Shown here piece after piece: positions 50,905 through 61,810 of a stretch of DNA of 64,000 bases; positions within the stretch are counted from its first letter, which is position 1; every line of letters begins with the position of its first letter. Where the stretch lies: positions 7,518,339 through 7,582,338 of the forward strand of contig CM049316.1 of assembly GCA_026874595.1 (NCBI GenBank). Direction: 5' to 3'. Position numbers and translations under genes: made by a program. A model generated the notes under the pieces. That model searched no databases. It was not told where the DNA came from and worked only from the letters and a program-made list of their open reading frames with translations. The DNA is from Sipunculus nudus. Its lineage: Eukaryota > Annelida > Sipuncula > Golfingiida > Sipunculidae.

Positions 50905-51085
50905 CATAACAGGGTCATCTGGCAGCAAATCTGACGAACCACAGTTTTGTTAAGGGCGTTTTGCAACTGGTGACCTTTCCCTTTTTGCACATACGCAAAC
51001 AACTCATTTGGTTACATTTGTCAAATTTGCTGTGTTTACTAATAGCTTGTAGATAGACAAGCTTATAAGTCCGCGACAGAGGCTT
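50905..51085. repeat. Dispersed repeat A, copy 2
   Basis: This matches 1880-2085: TCATCTGGCAGCAAATCTGA here against GCATCTGGCGGCTAGTCAGA there, then GGCGTTTTGC and TTGGTTACATTTGTCAA. Confidence 0.5.
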
Positions 51086-51256
51086 TAAAGAAGATAAATC
51101 TAGTTGGTTAAAGATTTACTAACATATGAAGCTGTCAAAAAACACTTGAGATCTAAGAAATAATCCCTTCGCCCAACCTCTTCGGGCCCCAGGTGCTCAG
51201 CTGGCCAATTAATGCACTGTTGTGGTATGTCTGTGTGTTGGACGAGAGTAATATTA

Positions 51257-52206
51257 GGCCATGGGCTAGTGGGGGTCATAGTGCACCCCCCTTGTGATTT
51301 ACTTTAATGGGTATTTTCATGTAGCCCTAGGTCTAACAATTCAGGAAATTGATGTTGCCAGCAAAAAAACTGGGATGGAAGATACCTCCCATGGACTTTT
51401 TAATAACGCCTACTTTTACAGCTGGAGGCAGATAATTAGGGGTATGGAAAATCCAAACAACCCTTACTTTGCAACCCTTGACCAAAATATTTCAAATAAC
51501 CACTTGCCTTGTCAAGATATACCAGTTCATGCAAATGATATGCAAATTTATTTTGTGAAAAGGTCGCTAGAGGTCAAAAGGTCACAAACAAAAAGTTTGA
51601 AAAGAAGTAGTGATTACCCCGCGGTTTGTAAGATATTTCTGCACTTTTAGATACTTTTTGTACGTATTGCTGGATGTGCCGAATAGGAGTTAGGCAAATC
51701 TAACAAGTGGTACTTTGAAATCTTTCATTGAATCTTTGCAAATGACCACCAAAGATTATATTTGTGTGTTTCTATAAAATGAAACAAAAATCATGCAAAT
51801 ATTTTCATCGAAGCGTTTGTTGGAGTCAAAAGTAAACAAAGGTTGACCTCACCAACACCATAGCTGTTTGTTTTACATATTCGTTATGAAGCGTGCCATG
51901 AAATTTTAATATTGAAACAAATGTATATTTCTTTCTATCTTTAAATTAACACATTTCCAGTTTACATTTATCCTAATTCTTACCGGTTTGTATCATATAT
52001 AATGACAGTTATATGTTCTTAGATATTTGTCACTGGTTCATTGATCTCTGTTAACAGCAAAACCCCTTAATTTGACTAGTAACAGCCAAAATATTATTTG
52101 GGGGGGGGGATAAATACGCTTATATTACATATATCCATTTCTATCACCAGTATACAATATGTGTTATTATATTTCATATTATAATTGATAATTAAATCTC
52201 TCATTA
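51257..52206 (+). repeat. Left arm of the foldback element
   Basis: The outer 330 bp look about 95% identical to the right arm by eye. A deletion of roughly 120 bp follows GGTCACAAAC relative to the right arm. Frame 51294-51650 begins at GTG, not ATG. Its differences from the matching frame in the other arm are mostly amino-acid-changing, so I do not call it a gene. A G homopolymer lies at about 52100. Confidence 0.85.
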
Positions 52207-52379
52207 ATTACATATGATTAATATTATATCTCACCTGGATTTATTACTGAGTTCGTCATAGTATAATAATTGTGATAATTGATTACAGATTGCATTTTTA
52301 TTAATGAAGCGATCTTTTATACTTATACATTAATGGCCTGCCTCCGTACATTTTGGCGGACTTTGGTAGTCTAGTTTAT

Positions 52380-53290
52380 TTTATATATGGACCTCTGTCA
52401 GTCATTTGGTTTAACTTATGACTGTCTGTAAGTCTATTCATTCGCTTGTCATGTCTATTGACTATCATCTTGAACGAAAAAACTTTCTGACAGGCTGGCT
52501 CACTGTCTAACCGGTACACCTGTTTCTCATTTTGACTCTGATCAAATGACTCTCTCCTGCGCTACATCATACTTTCTGTTTGAGTTAATGTCTATCTCTC
52601 TGACTAAATATCTGACTGACAGACAGTTTGTGTTTTTAGTATTCGAACAACTGCATAGTCCATAAAAATACAGAAACACTGCCATTTGGATTTGGCAGTA
52701 AGTCAGATTATCACACATAGTCAGTTAATAGACAGATACGACAGTCAGACCAGCTATATCTCTGGGAGGATATTTGCCTGATAGTCAGATTGATGACTAT
52801 AGCTCTAGCGGTGTTCCGTCTGTTTGATTAATTAGCTAACACTCTGGTAGTCCAGCTGTCTTTATACCAATGTTTCTGGTCGACAGGTGGTCAGTTATTT
52901 TCTGACTACCAGACTGGTAATCCACAAGACGGCGTCCCCTTTGTTCAACGATACATAAATGCAAGAGCCAGAGCTTTAATCATCAATCTGACTATCAGGT
53001 ATATATCGTTCCAGAGAACTAGCTAACTAATCGTCTAGGAGACAACACACCAGATAAATAATAAATATATCAAACAGGCTGGCCTTTAGAGAGCAGGTCA
53101 GTCAGAAAGACCATGACAGATGAACAGCTAGAGTCATAACCAGGTGTTGGAAATGGTTTGCCACCAGAGCTAGTCAAAATCAAATCAGATATCAGTGACT
53201 GCCTGAGAAGCTTTGTGTAGGTCTATCTGACTGTCCCTTCTGCCTATCTACTGACTATCTGTGGTAGTCTTACTGACTGGCAACCCCACT
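52380..53290. repeat. Degenerate CTGACTGTC-rich block
   Basis: About 0.9 kb is unusually dense in CTGACT, TGACTGTC, CAGTCAG and ACAGACAG-type words at irregular spacing on both strands. It looks like a decayed short-unit satellite. No coding potential. Confidence 0.5.
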
Positions 53291-53344
53291 GGCAGTGTTT
53301 CTGTGTTTTTCAATGGAATATGCAGTTGCTCGAATACTGTTACG

Positions 53345-53495
53345 AAGACAAATTTTTCAGGGGAAAATTCTGGGCCGATCCGGGATTCGAACCCATGTCG
53401 GTGGCGCACATGCCCGGCGTTCCAATCGCTTCGCTAGAAAAGCAAGCTTCACTAGCGAGACAGTTCGGTCGGCTTTTATGTAAACCCGTAACACA
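53345..53495 (-). mobile_element. tRNA-derived SINE fragment, family S1 copy 2
   Basis: On the minus strand it contains the B-box GGGTTCGAATCCC (about 53380-53393 on plus), preceded by a GGAACGCC D-arm-like region. Its AAAGCAAGCTTCACTAGCGA block corresponds to AAAGCAGGCTTCACTGGCAA in the copy at 5884-6010. It sits inside the foldback element, so it inserted after or moved with it. Confidence 0.65.
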
Positions 53496-53689
53496 CCCCC
53501 TCTTAAGAGCGTTCTGGTATCAGAATAAGATTGATTGTCCAAGGAGTCACACTTTTGTGAGCTTATTCCCTGGGCCATAAATATAAAGATCGCTTCATTT
53601 CTAAAATTGCAATTTTAATCAATTATCACAATTATCATACTATCGTCATCGTCTGTGTCATATTTTGTGAGCGTGATAACATTTGAACG

Positions 53690-54620
53690 ATTCATCAATT
53701 TTTCATGAAATTTAAAATTTAATTTGTTTCTACCAAAATCTCGGAGGAGTTCGAAAACCGGTGACCTTATCTTTCATTATCCCCCATAAATTTTTAAGTA
53801 TTGTATATTTTTTTCCTCATATTTGAAACGCTTATTGTTTAAATCAAGTTCCTTAAGGAGCTTAAAACCTCGTGACCTTGACCTGGATCTTCAAGGTCAA
53901 ATCAGTCAGAATAGAAAGTATTTGTGAACATTATTAATTTTGAACCACCCAATATAATTTCATTGAATTTGACTTGTGAAATGTCTCTGCCAAAATCTCG
54001 GACAAGTTCGAAAACTGGTGACCTTGACCTTCAACATCATGGTAAATTGGCTGAAACAATTATTTGTGAACCCGATAACTTTAGAAATAGCCCATATTTT
54101 CCCCTCAAATTTAAAACACCAATGTTTTAATTAATTCCCTTGAGGAGCTTGATAACTGGTGACCTTGATCTGGATATTCAAGGTCAAATCAGCAAGAACA
54201 GAAATTATTTTGAACGCTATAACTTTTGAATCACTTGATATATTTTCATGAAATTCAACTTCTGAAATGTCTCTACCTGTATCTCGGACCAGTTAAAAAT
54301 CTGGTGACCTTGACCTTCTCATCAAGGTTATATTGGATGAAAAAAAAATTGTGAATCCGATACCTTTTGAAGTGTCACATATTTTCCCTCAAAATTTGAA
54401 ACACTATTTATTAATAGAGTTTCTTGAGGAGCTCGATAACTGGTGACCTTGACCTGAATCTTCAAGGTTAAATCAATCAGAATAAAAAATAAAATCTCAG
54501 ATCAGATCATAACTTGGTAACCTTGATCATCATCATACAAGGTAAAATCTTTAGAAATGCAGGATTTAAGTTAACACCAAACTTTTGAAGGGGTCCATTT
54601 TTTCCCTCAAATTTCGGAAA
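53690..54620. repeat. About 285-bp direct repeats rich in TGACCTTGA motifs
   Basis: The anchor (G/A)AGGAGCTT/C...GTGACCTTGA recurs at 53855, 54142 and about 54425 (spacing about 287 and 283 bp), with further partial units on each side. Every unit holds several TGACCTTGACC and TCAAGGTCA words. It lies in the spacer of the foldback element and is non-coding. Confidence 0.75.
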
Positions 54621-54681
54621 GTTAGGCTCGTAATGAGGGGAGACATATAATTGTTTTGTGTCACAAAAACAGATCCTCTAT

Positions 54682-55775
54682 TTATTGAGAGAATTAATTA
54701 TCAATTATTACATGAATTATAATAACTAATATATTCTCTACTAGTAATAGAAATTGATATATGTGATATAAGAGTACATGTATTTATGCAACAAATAATA
54801 GATTGGCTGTTACTAGTCAAATTTAAATTAGGGATTTGCTGTTAACAGAGATCAATGAACCAGTGACAACTATCTAAGAACATAAATTACTGTCATAAAA
54901 TAAGATACAACTGGTAAAAATTAGGATGAATGTTAACTGGAAATGTGTTAAATGAAAGAAAGAAAGTAACATACATTTGTCTTAATATTAAAATTTCGTG
55001 GCACGCTTCATAAAGAATATGTGTAACAAACAGCTGTGGTGTTGGTGAGGTCAACCTTTGTTTACTTTTGACTGCAACAAACGCTTCGATGAAAATATTT
55101 GCATAATTTATGTTTCATTTTATAGAAACACACAAATATAATCTTTGGTGGTCATTTGCAAAGATTCAATGAAAGATTTCAAAGTACCATTGTTAGATTT
55201 TGCCTTACTCCTATTCGGCACATTCGGCAATACGTACAAAAAGTATGTAAAAGTGCAGAAATATCTTACAAACCGCGGGGTAATCACTACTTCTTTTCAA
55301 ACGTTTTGACTCCAAGTATTAAAAAGCACATGTAAACCTTCATTTTAATTAATTTTCAATTAAAAAAAAACTTCATATGGTCTTGGCGATAAATTAGACC
55401 TGATAATACGAGAAATTGTAGGGAAAGGTCAAAGTTTGTGACCTTTTGACCACTAGTGACCTTTTCACAAAATAAATTTGCATATCATTTGCATGAACTG
55501 GTATATCTTGACAAGGCGAACATTTTAAGTGGTCATTTGAAATATTTTGGTCAAGAGTTGCAAAGTTAGGGTTGTTTGGATTTTCCATACCCCTAATTAT
55601 CTGCCTCCAGCTGTAAAAGTAGGCGTTATTAAATTGTCCATGGGAGATATCTTCCATCCCAGTTTTTTTGCTGGCAACATCAATTTTCTTAATTGTTAGA
55701 CCTAGGGCTACATGAAAATACCTATTAAAGTAAATCACAAGGGGGGTGCACTATGACCCCCACTAGCCCATGGCC
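54682..55775 (-). repeat. Right arm of the foldback element
   Basis: Reverse complement of the left arm, and the longer of the two. It retains the roughly 120 bp lost from the left arm and has a 9-bp insertion near 55525 relative to it. Confidence 0.85.
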
Positions 55776-55777
55776 TA

Positions 55778-56826
55778 TATGTTGTTTACACACACAGCAG
55801 GACCTCAGGATCAGCTACATCATTGCTCATACAAATGCTCTTGAAAACAATGAAATAGCCGATGAAAATGACTACATATTACACCGTAGCCACTTATCCT
55901 GTTGCCACACAAGGATATGAAAATAGTGTTCAGGTTGAACTGTCATAACTCATATTCAGATAAAAGGTTTACTAGAGGATATAAATTAAATAAGATGAAA
56001 AACTTGCATGTGATGGGTACAGCTGATTTTATGCAACTAGAGAATGCTTCTTTAAAAGAATTTTTCTGAAAAGGAATAACATTGATATATACAGAAAGTA
56101 AGCCAGAACTCTTGGAAGTTCTACAGAAAGGGTAGGTGGATAGCTAGCTTTAATTATGAACACCGAGCTGCCATTGTAAGTGACCGCATTTAAGACAGGA
56201 TGCGGCTTGACCTACTCTGCCGTATCTTTTCTGGCATTCAGTAGTGAAACTTGATCGGGAGCTGAAATCACGTCCACTTTTTGTAAGAGGGAACCTGACA
56301 CTCCAAAACTTATTTGAATTTCAAAACTAAAAGGCGGGCAGACATTGCGGGCGTGACACATATAGGTCTCTATTGTAAATAAGTGTAAACAGCATTTGCT
56401 TTGGTTTCTTATAGAGCTACTAAACAATTGATTGAGGACCTTTAGCCATTACGTAGATGGAAACCAAACACCCTGTCGGCTTAAGTGCGTCGCCGTTCGG
56501 TCATTTAATGGCTGCCGGATTAACAATGATTCTCGTTTGCTTTGGTAAAATGATCCACAGACGTTTTACGTCTTTAGAACGATGGTATGGATAAAAAGCT
56601 ATTATCCACATGGAAACTGCATATTCCGTCCCGTGGTAACTATTTGCTTTTCTCTCATCTGACGGTACATAAGAAGAAAACGTATTTTAATTCTCCCAAG
56701 ACTTTGCAAGTGCCACAATCTGACGTCCATATAGTGACGCCAGTACGCCACATTATTGGAAGTGAGGAAGCTCGAATCCCACCATTTACAACCATATATT
56801 TTATATTTCAATTTGTCCCTCTTGTG
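55778..56826. other. Non-coding stretch, nothing recognised
   Basis: Short frames only (at most 83 codons). None shows a known domain. Confidence 0.4.
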
Positions 56827-56923
56827 TCAGATATTTGATAACGATCTTGAGCCATTTCTTCTCCTTGCAATGCGAGCGTTCAATGTGTCGCCTACGGACT
56901 TGTAGAACTCGCCAGTCTCGAAC
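56827..56923 (-). other. Possible coding exon, identity unknown
   Basis: On the minus strand TTTGTCCTTTCCAG forms a good splice acceptor ending at 56924. The following sequence reads FETGEFYKSVGDTLNARIAR before a stop at 56827-56829. A second frame is also open through the segment (VRDWRVLQVRRRHIERSHCK). A CpG-rich patch upstream (57030-57240) could be a promoter or first exon. I recognise no gene family and have no further exon, so this is only a pointer. Confidence 0.2.
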
Positions 56924-57332
56924 CTGGAAAGGACAAACAGCGTAGAAAATAAATAAACTCGCTCATCACAGTTTTGGTTACACCTGAAAAGTTGCACCAT
57001 AAAATATAGCGGTGTCTTTATTTGCTCTTGGGGCAGTGTGTTGACGAGAGAAGAAGTGAACGTCGTCACCGGTCTTGTCACATCAACGGTTCGCTCCGCT
57101 ACTTGGCGGGGATTGATCCGACCAGAGAGCTCCTTGTCACCTCAGACGACTGGTGTCCCATGCTCACTCAGGTTTATTGTCTTAAGCTCTTGAGGAAATT
57201 TACTGTGCAGAACAATTGGTGCTCGGCGCCATGACGGGAGGCGGGGCGGCTACATTTATCATGTGACCAGACGTTTATTGACGATAAAGAAGACTACCCA
57301 GGACTTAAGAATAACAAATTAAATAATAAATA

Positions 57333-57660
57333 CCGGCTTCTGTGGCTCAGGGGTAGAGCGCAGGACTCAAAGCCGGGAGATCGTGGGTTCGAATCTCAGC
57401 CGAGGCGGTGAGGTTTTTCACGGTCGGCCCCACCCAGGGTGAGCGCTCTGCAGGCTTAATAGGAAGGCTGTGCCCTACAGCCGTGTATCATTTACATACG
57501 ACTGCGTCTTTGGGGGGTTCCCCGGTGTTATGACCCAGCAATGGGGATGATTAAACACCCAGGACCCGCAGGTGCGGTAGACACCAGGCCTGGGTGACAC
57601 CAGAATATAAAAATGATAGGAAGCTAGTGCTACCGCCATGTCAAGTAGTCCCAAACCGAA
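57333..57660 (+). mobile_element. tRNA-derived SINE
   Basis: The head contains the D-arm TGGCTCAGGGGTAGAGC (A box) and the T-arm GTGGGTTCGAATCTC (B box) at correct spacing. The anticodon stem has several mismatches and the acceptor stem is weak, so it is not a functional tRNA. A GC-rich body of about 250 bp follows, then A/T-rich sequence at 57710-57870. Confidence 0.7.
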
Positions 57661-57704
57661 ATGGAAACTCTGCAGATGTACATACTTAATTAAAAATTAG
57701 TTAA

Positions 57705-57880
57705 GTCAGCATTAAAAAAATGGAGGCGGTTACCTCCACCAAAAAATAAAATAAATAAAATAAAAATAAAATAATAAATCTATAATAACTATAATAATAA
57801 TAAACAAAATAAATTATTATTATCATTCGTCTTCTTAATATTATTATTATTGTTATCATAGTGTTAAAATAACTAAATTC
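57705..57880. other. A/T-rich low-complexity spacer
   Basis: AAATAAAATAA-type sequence with a small TGGAGG...CCTCCA hairpin at about 57720-57737. It probably includes the tail of the SINE and the site where the LTR element inserted. Confidence 0.5.
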
Positions 57881-58676
57881 TGTTATGTTACAGGTGCCCC
57901 TTTTTATTGTATGCAGCGGTCTTACAGATGATTGTTTTATTGTGCACACGGATGTTCCATGTGTTGTTGGCATTTTGTTTGTGTGCCACGCGTAGCTCGT
58001 GTTGTAGCGGCCTCGCCTGGCCGGATTCATCCGCATTGGTTGAACTCTAGATACACAGCGTTGTTCTGGTATGTTCTTTGAACGTGTGTACTGTGTTAGA
58101 TTCTTTAGAATGTTCAAGCTACGGAAGGTTCTCGGCTGGAGGTGAAAAGTTATATAAGGAGGCTGTGTTTTAAAGCCGAGAGAGAGGTGAGAGAATATTC
58201 CAGCGGACACAGAAGCGTGTATGTCAGTTTGTGAGACCTATTCCGATAAGTGAGGCAATTATAGATTTTCTTCTGATTTTCTTCTGGATTTTGTGACGAA
58301 TCTTATTTGGTCTTCAGTTTACTTTCTGGATTGTTGCAAGAGCTTTACATTGGACTGTTATTCTCCGAGAGAATTGTGTAAACTTTTCATCCGGCTTATA
58401 CATTTTAAAGGACTTATCGCTGTGACAGTGGTAGTATCCAGGTACTGTGCACTTTGTTATTTTACTGTGTGATTTTATAGATTTGTTGTTATACTGATGT
58501 TATACTGTGTAATTGTATTGATTTTGTGTATTGTTATGTTAGTGTTGTTTTAAGAATAAATTATAGTTATTTGTTAACAAGAAAACCACTGACTTTCTTT
58601 ATTTATTTTTTTATCTCCATGACAAAGTTTATGATCATCACGCATACGTGATCTGTTGATATTAGGTTCCGTAACA
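57881..58676 (+). repeat. 5' long terminal repeat
   Basis: It starts TGTTATG and ends CGTAACA, giving TGTTA/TAACA terminal inverted repeats. TATATAAG at 58151-58158 is a suitable promoter and AATAAA at 58555-58560 a suitable polyadenylation signal. Spacing fits U3 of about 300 bp, R/U5 of about 490 bp. The partner LTR is not in the window, so exact ends rest on these signals alone. Confidence 0.75.
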
Positions 58677-58684
58677 TAAAATTG

Positions 58685-58700
58685 TTGGCTCGTCTGGGAG
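58685..58700 (+). other. Candidate tRNA primer-binding site
   Basis: TTGGCTCGTCTGGGAG lies about 8 bp after the LTR. It resembles the complement of a tRNA-Pro 3' end (GGCTCGTCCGGGA) with one mismatch in the core. Position and sequence both suit a minus-strand primer site. Confidence 0.5.
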
Positions 58701-58800
58701 GCTTAATTGTTTTGAAAATTTATTAGGCCACATCGTTTTATCATACATTGTTTACAAGATTACATACTGTTTACAATACATCGTTTACAGGATTTATCTC

Positions 58801-59040
58801 ATGGTTTTTTGTTATTGTTTTAACATCTTACACGTGGCAGATTTCAAACCTGAGACATTTGTTGACGATCCAAACCCTGATCAACTTGAACAGTTGACAA
58901 AGGAACAGTTGTTGCGTTTGGGACAACACTTAGGGCTAAGTGTGAAAAAAGCTTTGAGGAAGCCTGATATCATTACTAAAATCATACAAGAAATAGTTAG
59001 CAAAGGTTTAATTGAAGAGAGTGAAGTTGAAACATTATGA
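58801..59040 (+). pseudogene. gag N-terminal fragment
   Basis: A 79-codon frame contains EQLTKEQLLRLGQHLGLSVK, then LRKPDIITKIIQEIV and a closing acidic EESEVETL. This is the SAP-like N-terminal segment of a common invertebrate gypsy Gag family, placed correctly after the LTR. The first 15 residues may not be original Gag; TTACACGTGGCAG before DFKPE looks like a splice acceptor. The stop at 59038 is where the inserted element begins, so Gag is interrupted here, not complete. Confidence 0.7.
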
Positions 59041-61797
59041 ATATCATGTACATGTTGGGCTATTATAAAGGAATGTAATGTAATATGTGAGTAAATGATA
59101 AATGAAATTACCTGACTGATGGATTAATAGAGTCAAATAAAGTGGTTTATTTTTTATTTATTTAGGAGGGGTTGAAAATTGTGATATATTTGAGCAAATA
59201 TGAATGCAATGACAGCAGTAATAAGCAGTAGTAGATGATAAGGCTATTTGCTGAAGGATCTAAAGTGTATGGTAGTATGGTGGATGTAGAAATATTCTAT
59301 TGTAATGTTTTTCATTTATATAAGAATATGAAAAGCTAAGAGGAAAGGGGCCCTCCTACTTGGTTATAGTAAAGTTCTAAATATATGATTGCAAACTAAT
59401 ACTCTGACAAGACTGTCATGAAGAAAAACAGTAAAAGTTTTGAGATACTGTGTTGCATACGAAAATTTACAGAGGGAAAGGCAAGTGGACAGAATGGACT
59501 AATACCTTTATTTCACTTTCAAGAGAATAATGCATTTAAGTTTATATATAATCCTATTTTTTTAAGCAGATCCACTTTTTCCATTAAGAAGTTTTTATCT
59601 GTATCATTTTTTTATTTACAGGTTTATAAATTTTTAATTAAAAAACCTGAAAATCTAAGTTAAAATATTAGAATTGTTGCAAAAGTTGCAATCATTATAT
59701 ATACAGAGTAAAAAACATTGGGTCATATTATGCATACACATATATTTTATTATTTTTAAATCATAAATGTTTTAACTGATTTTAAAAGAAAATAATGCCA
59801 CAACATGGCATCTACAAGAATATTCCTTGAATCACTATTAAAAAGTTTGGCATATTGGAGTTTTCAGGACATGCTTAATTTTATTCACCAAAATAAAATA
59901 AAAGTAAATTTGACAAAATAAAACATCTTTTCAAATAAAGTATACACACTGTTGGTTGAATGAGGGACAAACAATATCATTGTGCTAATTACTATCCCAG
60001 TTTTAATTAATTACTGGAATTAATAGTCAATTTCACACCTGGTGAAGTTTTTACTCTTCTGAAGTAAGGAATTACTTATCTCATGAACATCCAGACTTTC
60101 ACAGCAATACACCACTTTGTGGACACATTAAATGTACACTTTAATCATTGTAACCCTGGTGGTTCAATACAAAATCTAAAATGTAGCATGTCCAAGAATA
60201 AAATAAAATACAGAAAAATTATTACATTCATCTAGTTTATGCACCAGCTGGGGGGGGGGGGGGGGTGAGTGCAGGGCGAGGGGAAGCCTTCTAGTAGTGG
60301 CCAAGCTGGGCCAAGGTAAGCTGCCTGGGGTGGGTTACATAATGCAAGTGAAGGCTGTACTACTAGGTGGGCTAGATGTAAACAACACTTGACATGGTGT
60401 GTGAAAACATGAATAAAAGCTATTCATTCCAATCAATTTCTTTTGAAAGTTCAGATTTTAAAAGATTAAATCCTTATGCATATATGCTGGGAAAATTAAA
60501 TCAACAGTGCCAAAGTTGGACAAAATTTAAGGTATTTTTTTTATTTATGCTAATAACTTGAAAAATTTGCAAAATTCAGATCTGATTTTGGGTAAACAAT
60601 TGAATTTTGATTAAATAAAGTTATATTCCTGAAAAAAGGTCTCTAGGTTCAGCAATTCTCATGTGAGTAAATATATTTCCTGATTTTTAAAAAAATTGCA
60701 TTATGTTTTGGCCCATAACTTCAAAATAATACTCAATACTGACCTAATTTTTGGTATGTTCATAGAAAATGTATAAAAAAATGTGAATACTAAATACGAT
60801 TAAAAACAGATCAGTGGTTTTTATATTAGGCAGCCTTGAAGTGTAACAATGGCTTTTTTTATGGAAAACGGAGTTTTTTTCCTTAATATCTCGAAGGAAC
60901 AAAGTCCTAATGACCCAATTTTCGGTATGGTAGGAGATTTTGGGGACATCTAAAATTATGTCAACAGCCTGGGGAGCATAAAGATGTGCACTGAATGACC
61001 TACAGTCATCAAAGTGGACTGCTTGACAATGTAAGGGAATACAACAAGAGCCTCCAAAAAATACAATAACTAGCCAAATTTTGCAGCTTTTATTTTCCAA
61101 TTTCAGATTTTAACAGATTAAATCCTTATGTATACATGGTGTGAAAATTAAATCCACAGTACTTACAGGAAAAAAACGTGCCATGGCCAAAGTTGGGCAA
61201 AATTTAAGGTACCAATTTTATATTTTTGCCAATATTTAAAAAAAAATAACAGATTTTGATCTAATTTTTGGTATACAATTAAATTTTGATTAATTAAAGT
61301 TGTATTACTGGAAAAAAGTCCCTACCTTTAACACTTTGGCTCTTAAGTGACAAAATATCTTCCTGATTTTTTTTACAAAGTGCATTATGTTTGGGCCAAT
61401 AACTTTTTTAAATTTTATAATACTGACTTAATATCTGGCATGTACATAGGAACTATATAGAGGAATATTTATGGTAAATATGAAGAAAACCAGATGAGTG
61501 GTTTTGATATTAGGCAGTCCTGAAGTGTGAAAATAGATTTCTAATAAAAAATTGAGGTTTTTCCTTAATATCTCAGAGGAACGAAGTCCTATTGACCCAA
61601 TTTTTGGCATGGTAGGAGATTATGGGGACATCTAACTGTATGCCGAAATTCAGATTCGTAGGTCCAACGGTGTCAAAACGTGCCAGTCTTACGGACGGAC
61701 ATCCAGACGGACGGACGGACGGACAGACAGACGGACGGACGACGGACAATGGACCATGACTATAGCTCAGATGACTTATAGTCAGTTGAGCTAAAAA
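59041..61797 (-). mobile_element. Hairpin-headed repeat element H, copy 2, inserted in gag
   Basis: Read on minus, it starts TAGCTCAACTGACT (hairpin arms 61764-61776 and 61780-61792, two mismatches), then (GTCC)n at about 61690-61745. Next come two direct repeats of about 0.68 kb; for example AGGCAG(C/T)C(C/T)TGAAGTG is at 60828 and 61512. The outer part, to 59041, is AT-rich with a G homopolymer at 60251-60265. It separates the gag start from the gag coiled coil. The distal boundary is inferred from where gag similarity stops. The frames at 60744-61100 and 61428-61610 are chance frames within the repeats. Confidence 0.6.
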
Positions 61798-61810
61798 CGA
61801 CAGCCTAGCT

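Larger units (their letters stand above)
44451..51254 (+). other. Presumed intron of the receptor gene, non-coding
   Basis: This is 6.8 kb of AT-rich sequence after the donor. I looked for codons of the remaining TM4-TM7 segment (class C signatures such as KYI.FTMY) on the plus strand and found none. Frames at 45385-45612 (minus), 45859-46056 and 46134-46415 (plus) have no recognisable domains. The region contains TA runs at 48652-48692 and 49212-49258, C homopolymers near 48906-48928 and 48955-48968, and repeat A at 50905. Confidence 0.5.
51257..55775. mobile_element. 4.5-kb foldback element with about 1-kb terminal inverted repeats
   Basis: The left end GGCCATGGGCTAGTGGGGGT at 51257 is the exact reverse complement of the right end at 55775. 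Similarity continues inward for 0.95 kb on the left and 1.09 kb on the right. TA flanks both ends (51255-51256, 55776-55777), consistent with a TA target duplication as in Tc1/mariner-type insertion. The centre (52207-54681) holds a degenerate CTGACTGTC-rich block, a SINE and about 285-bp tandem repeats, but no transposase. It is therefore non-autonomous. The class of the mobilising transposase is unknown. Confidence 0.85.

Noticed and set aside
51294-51650. A conserved protein encoded in both arms of the foldback element (also 55394-55738 minus)
   Set aside because: Both frames begin at GTG, and most differences between the arms change the amino acid. Similarity is explained by the arms being inverted copies.
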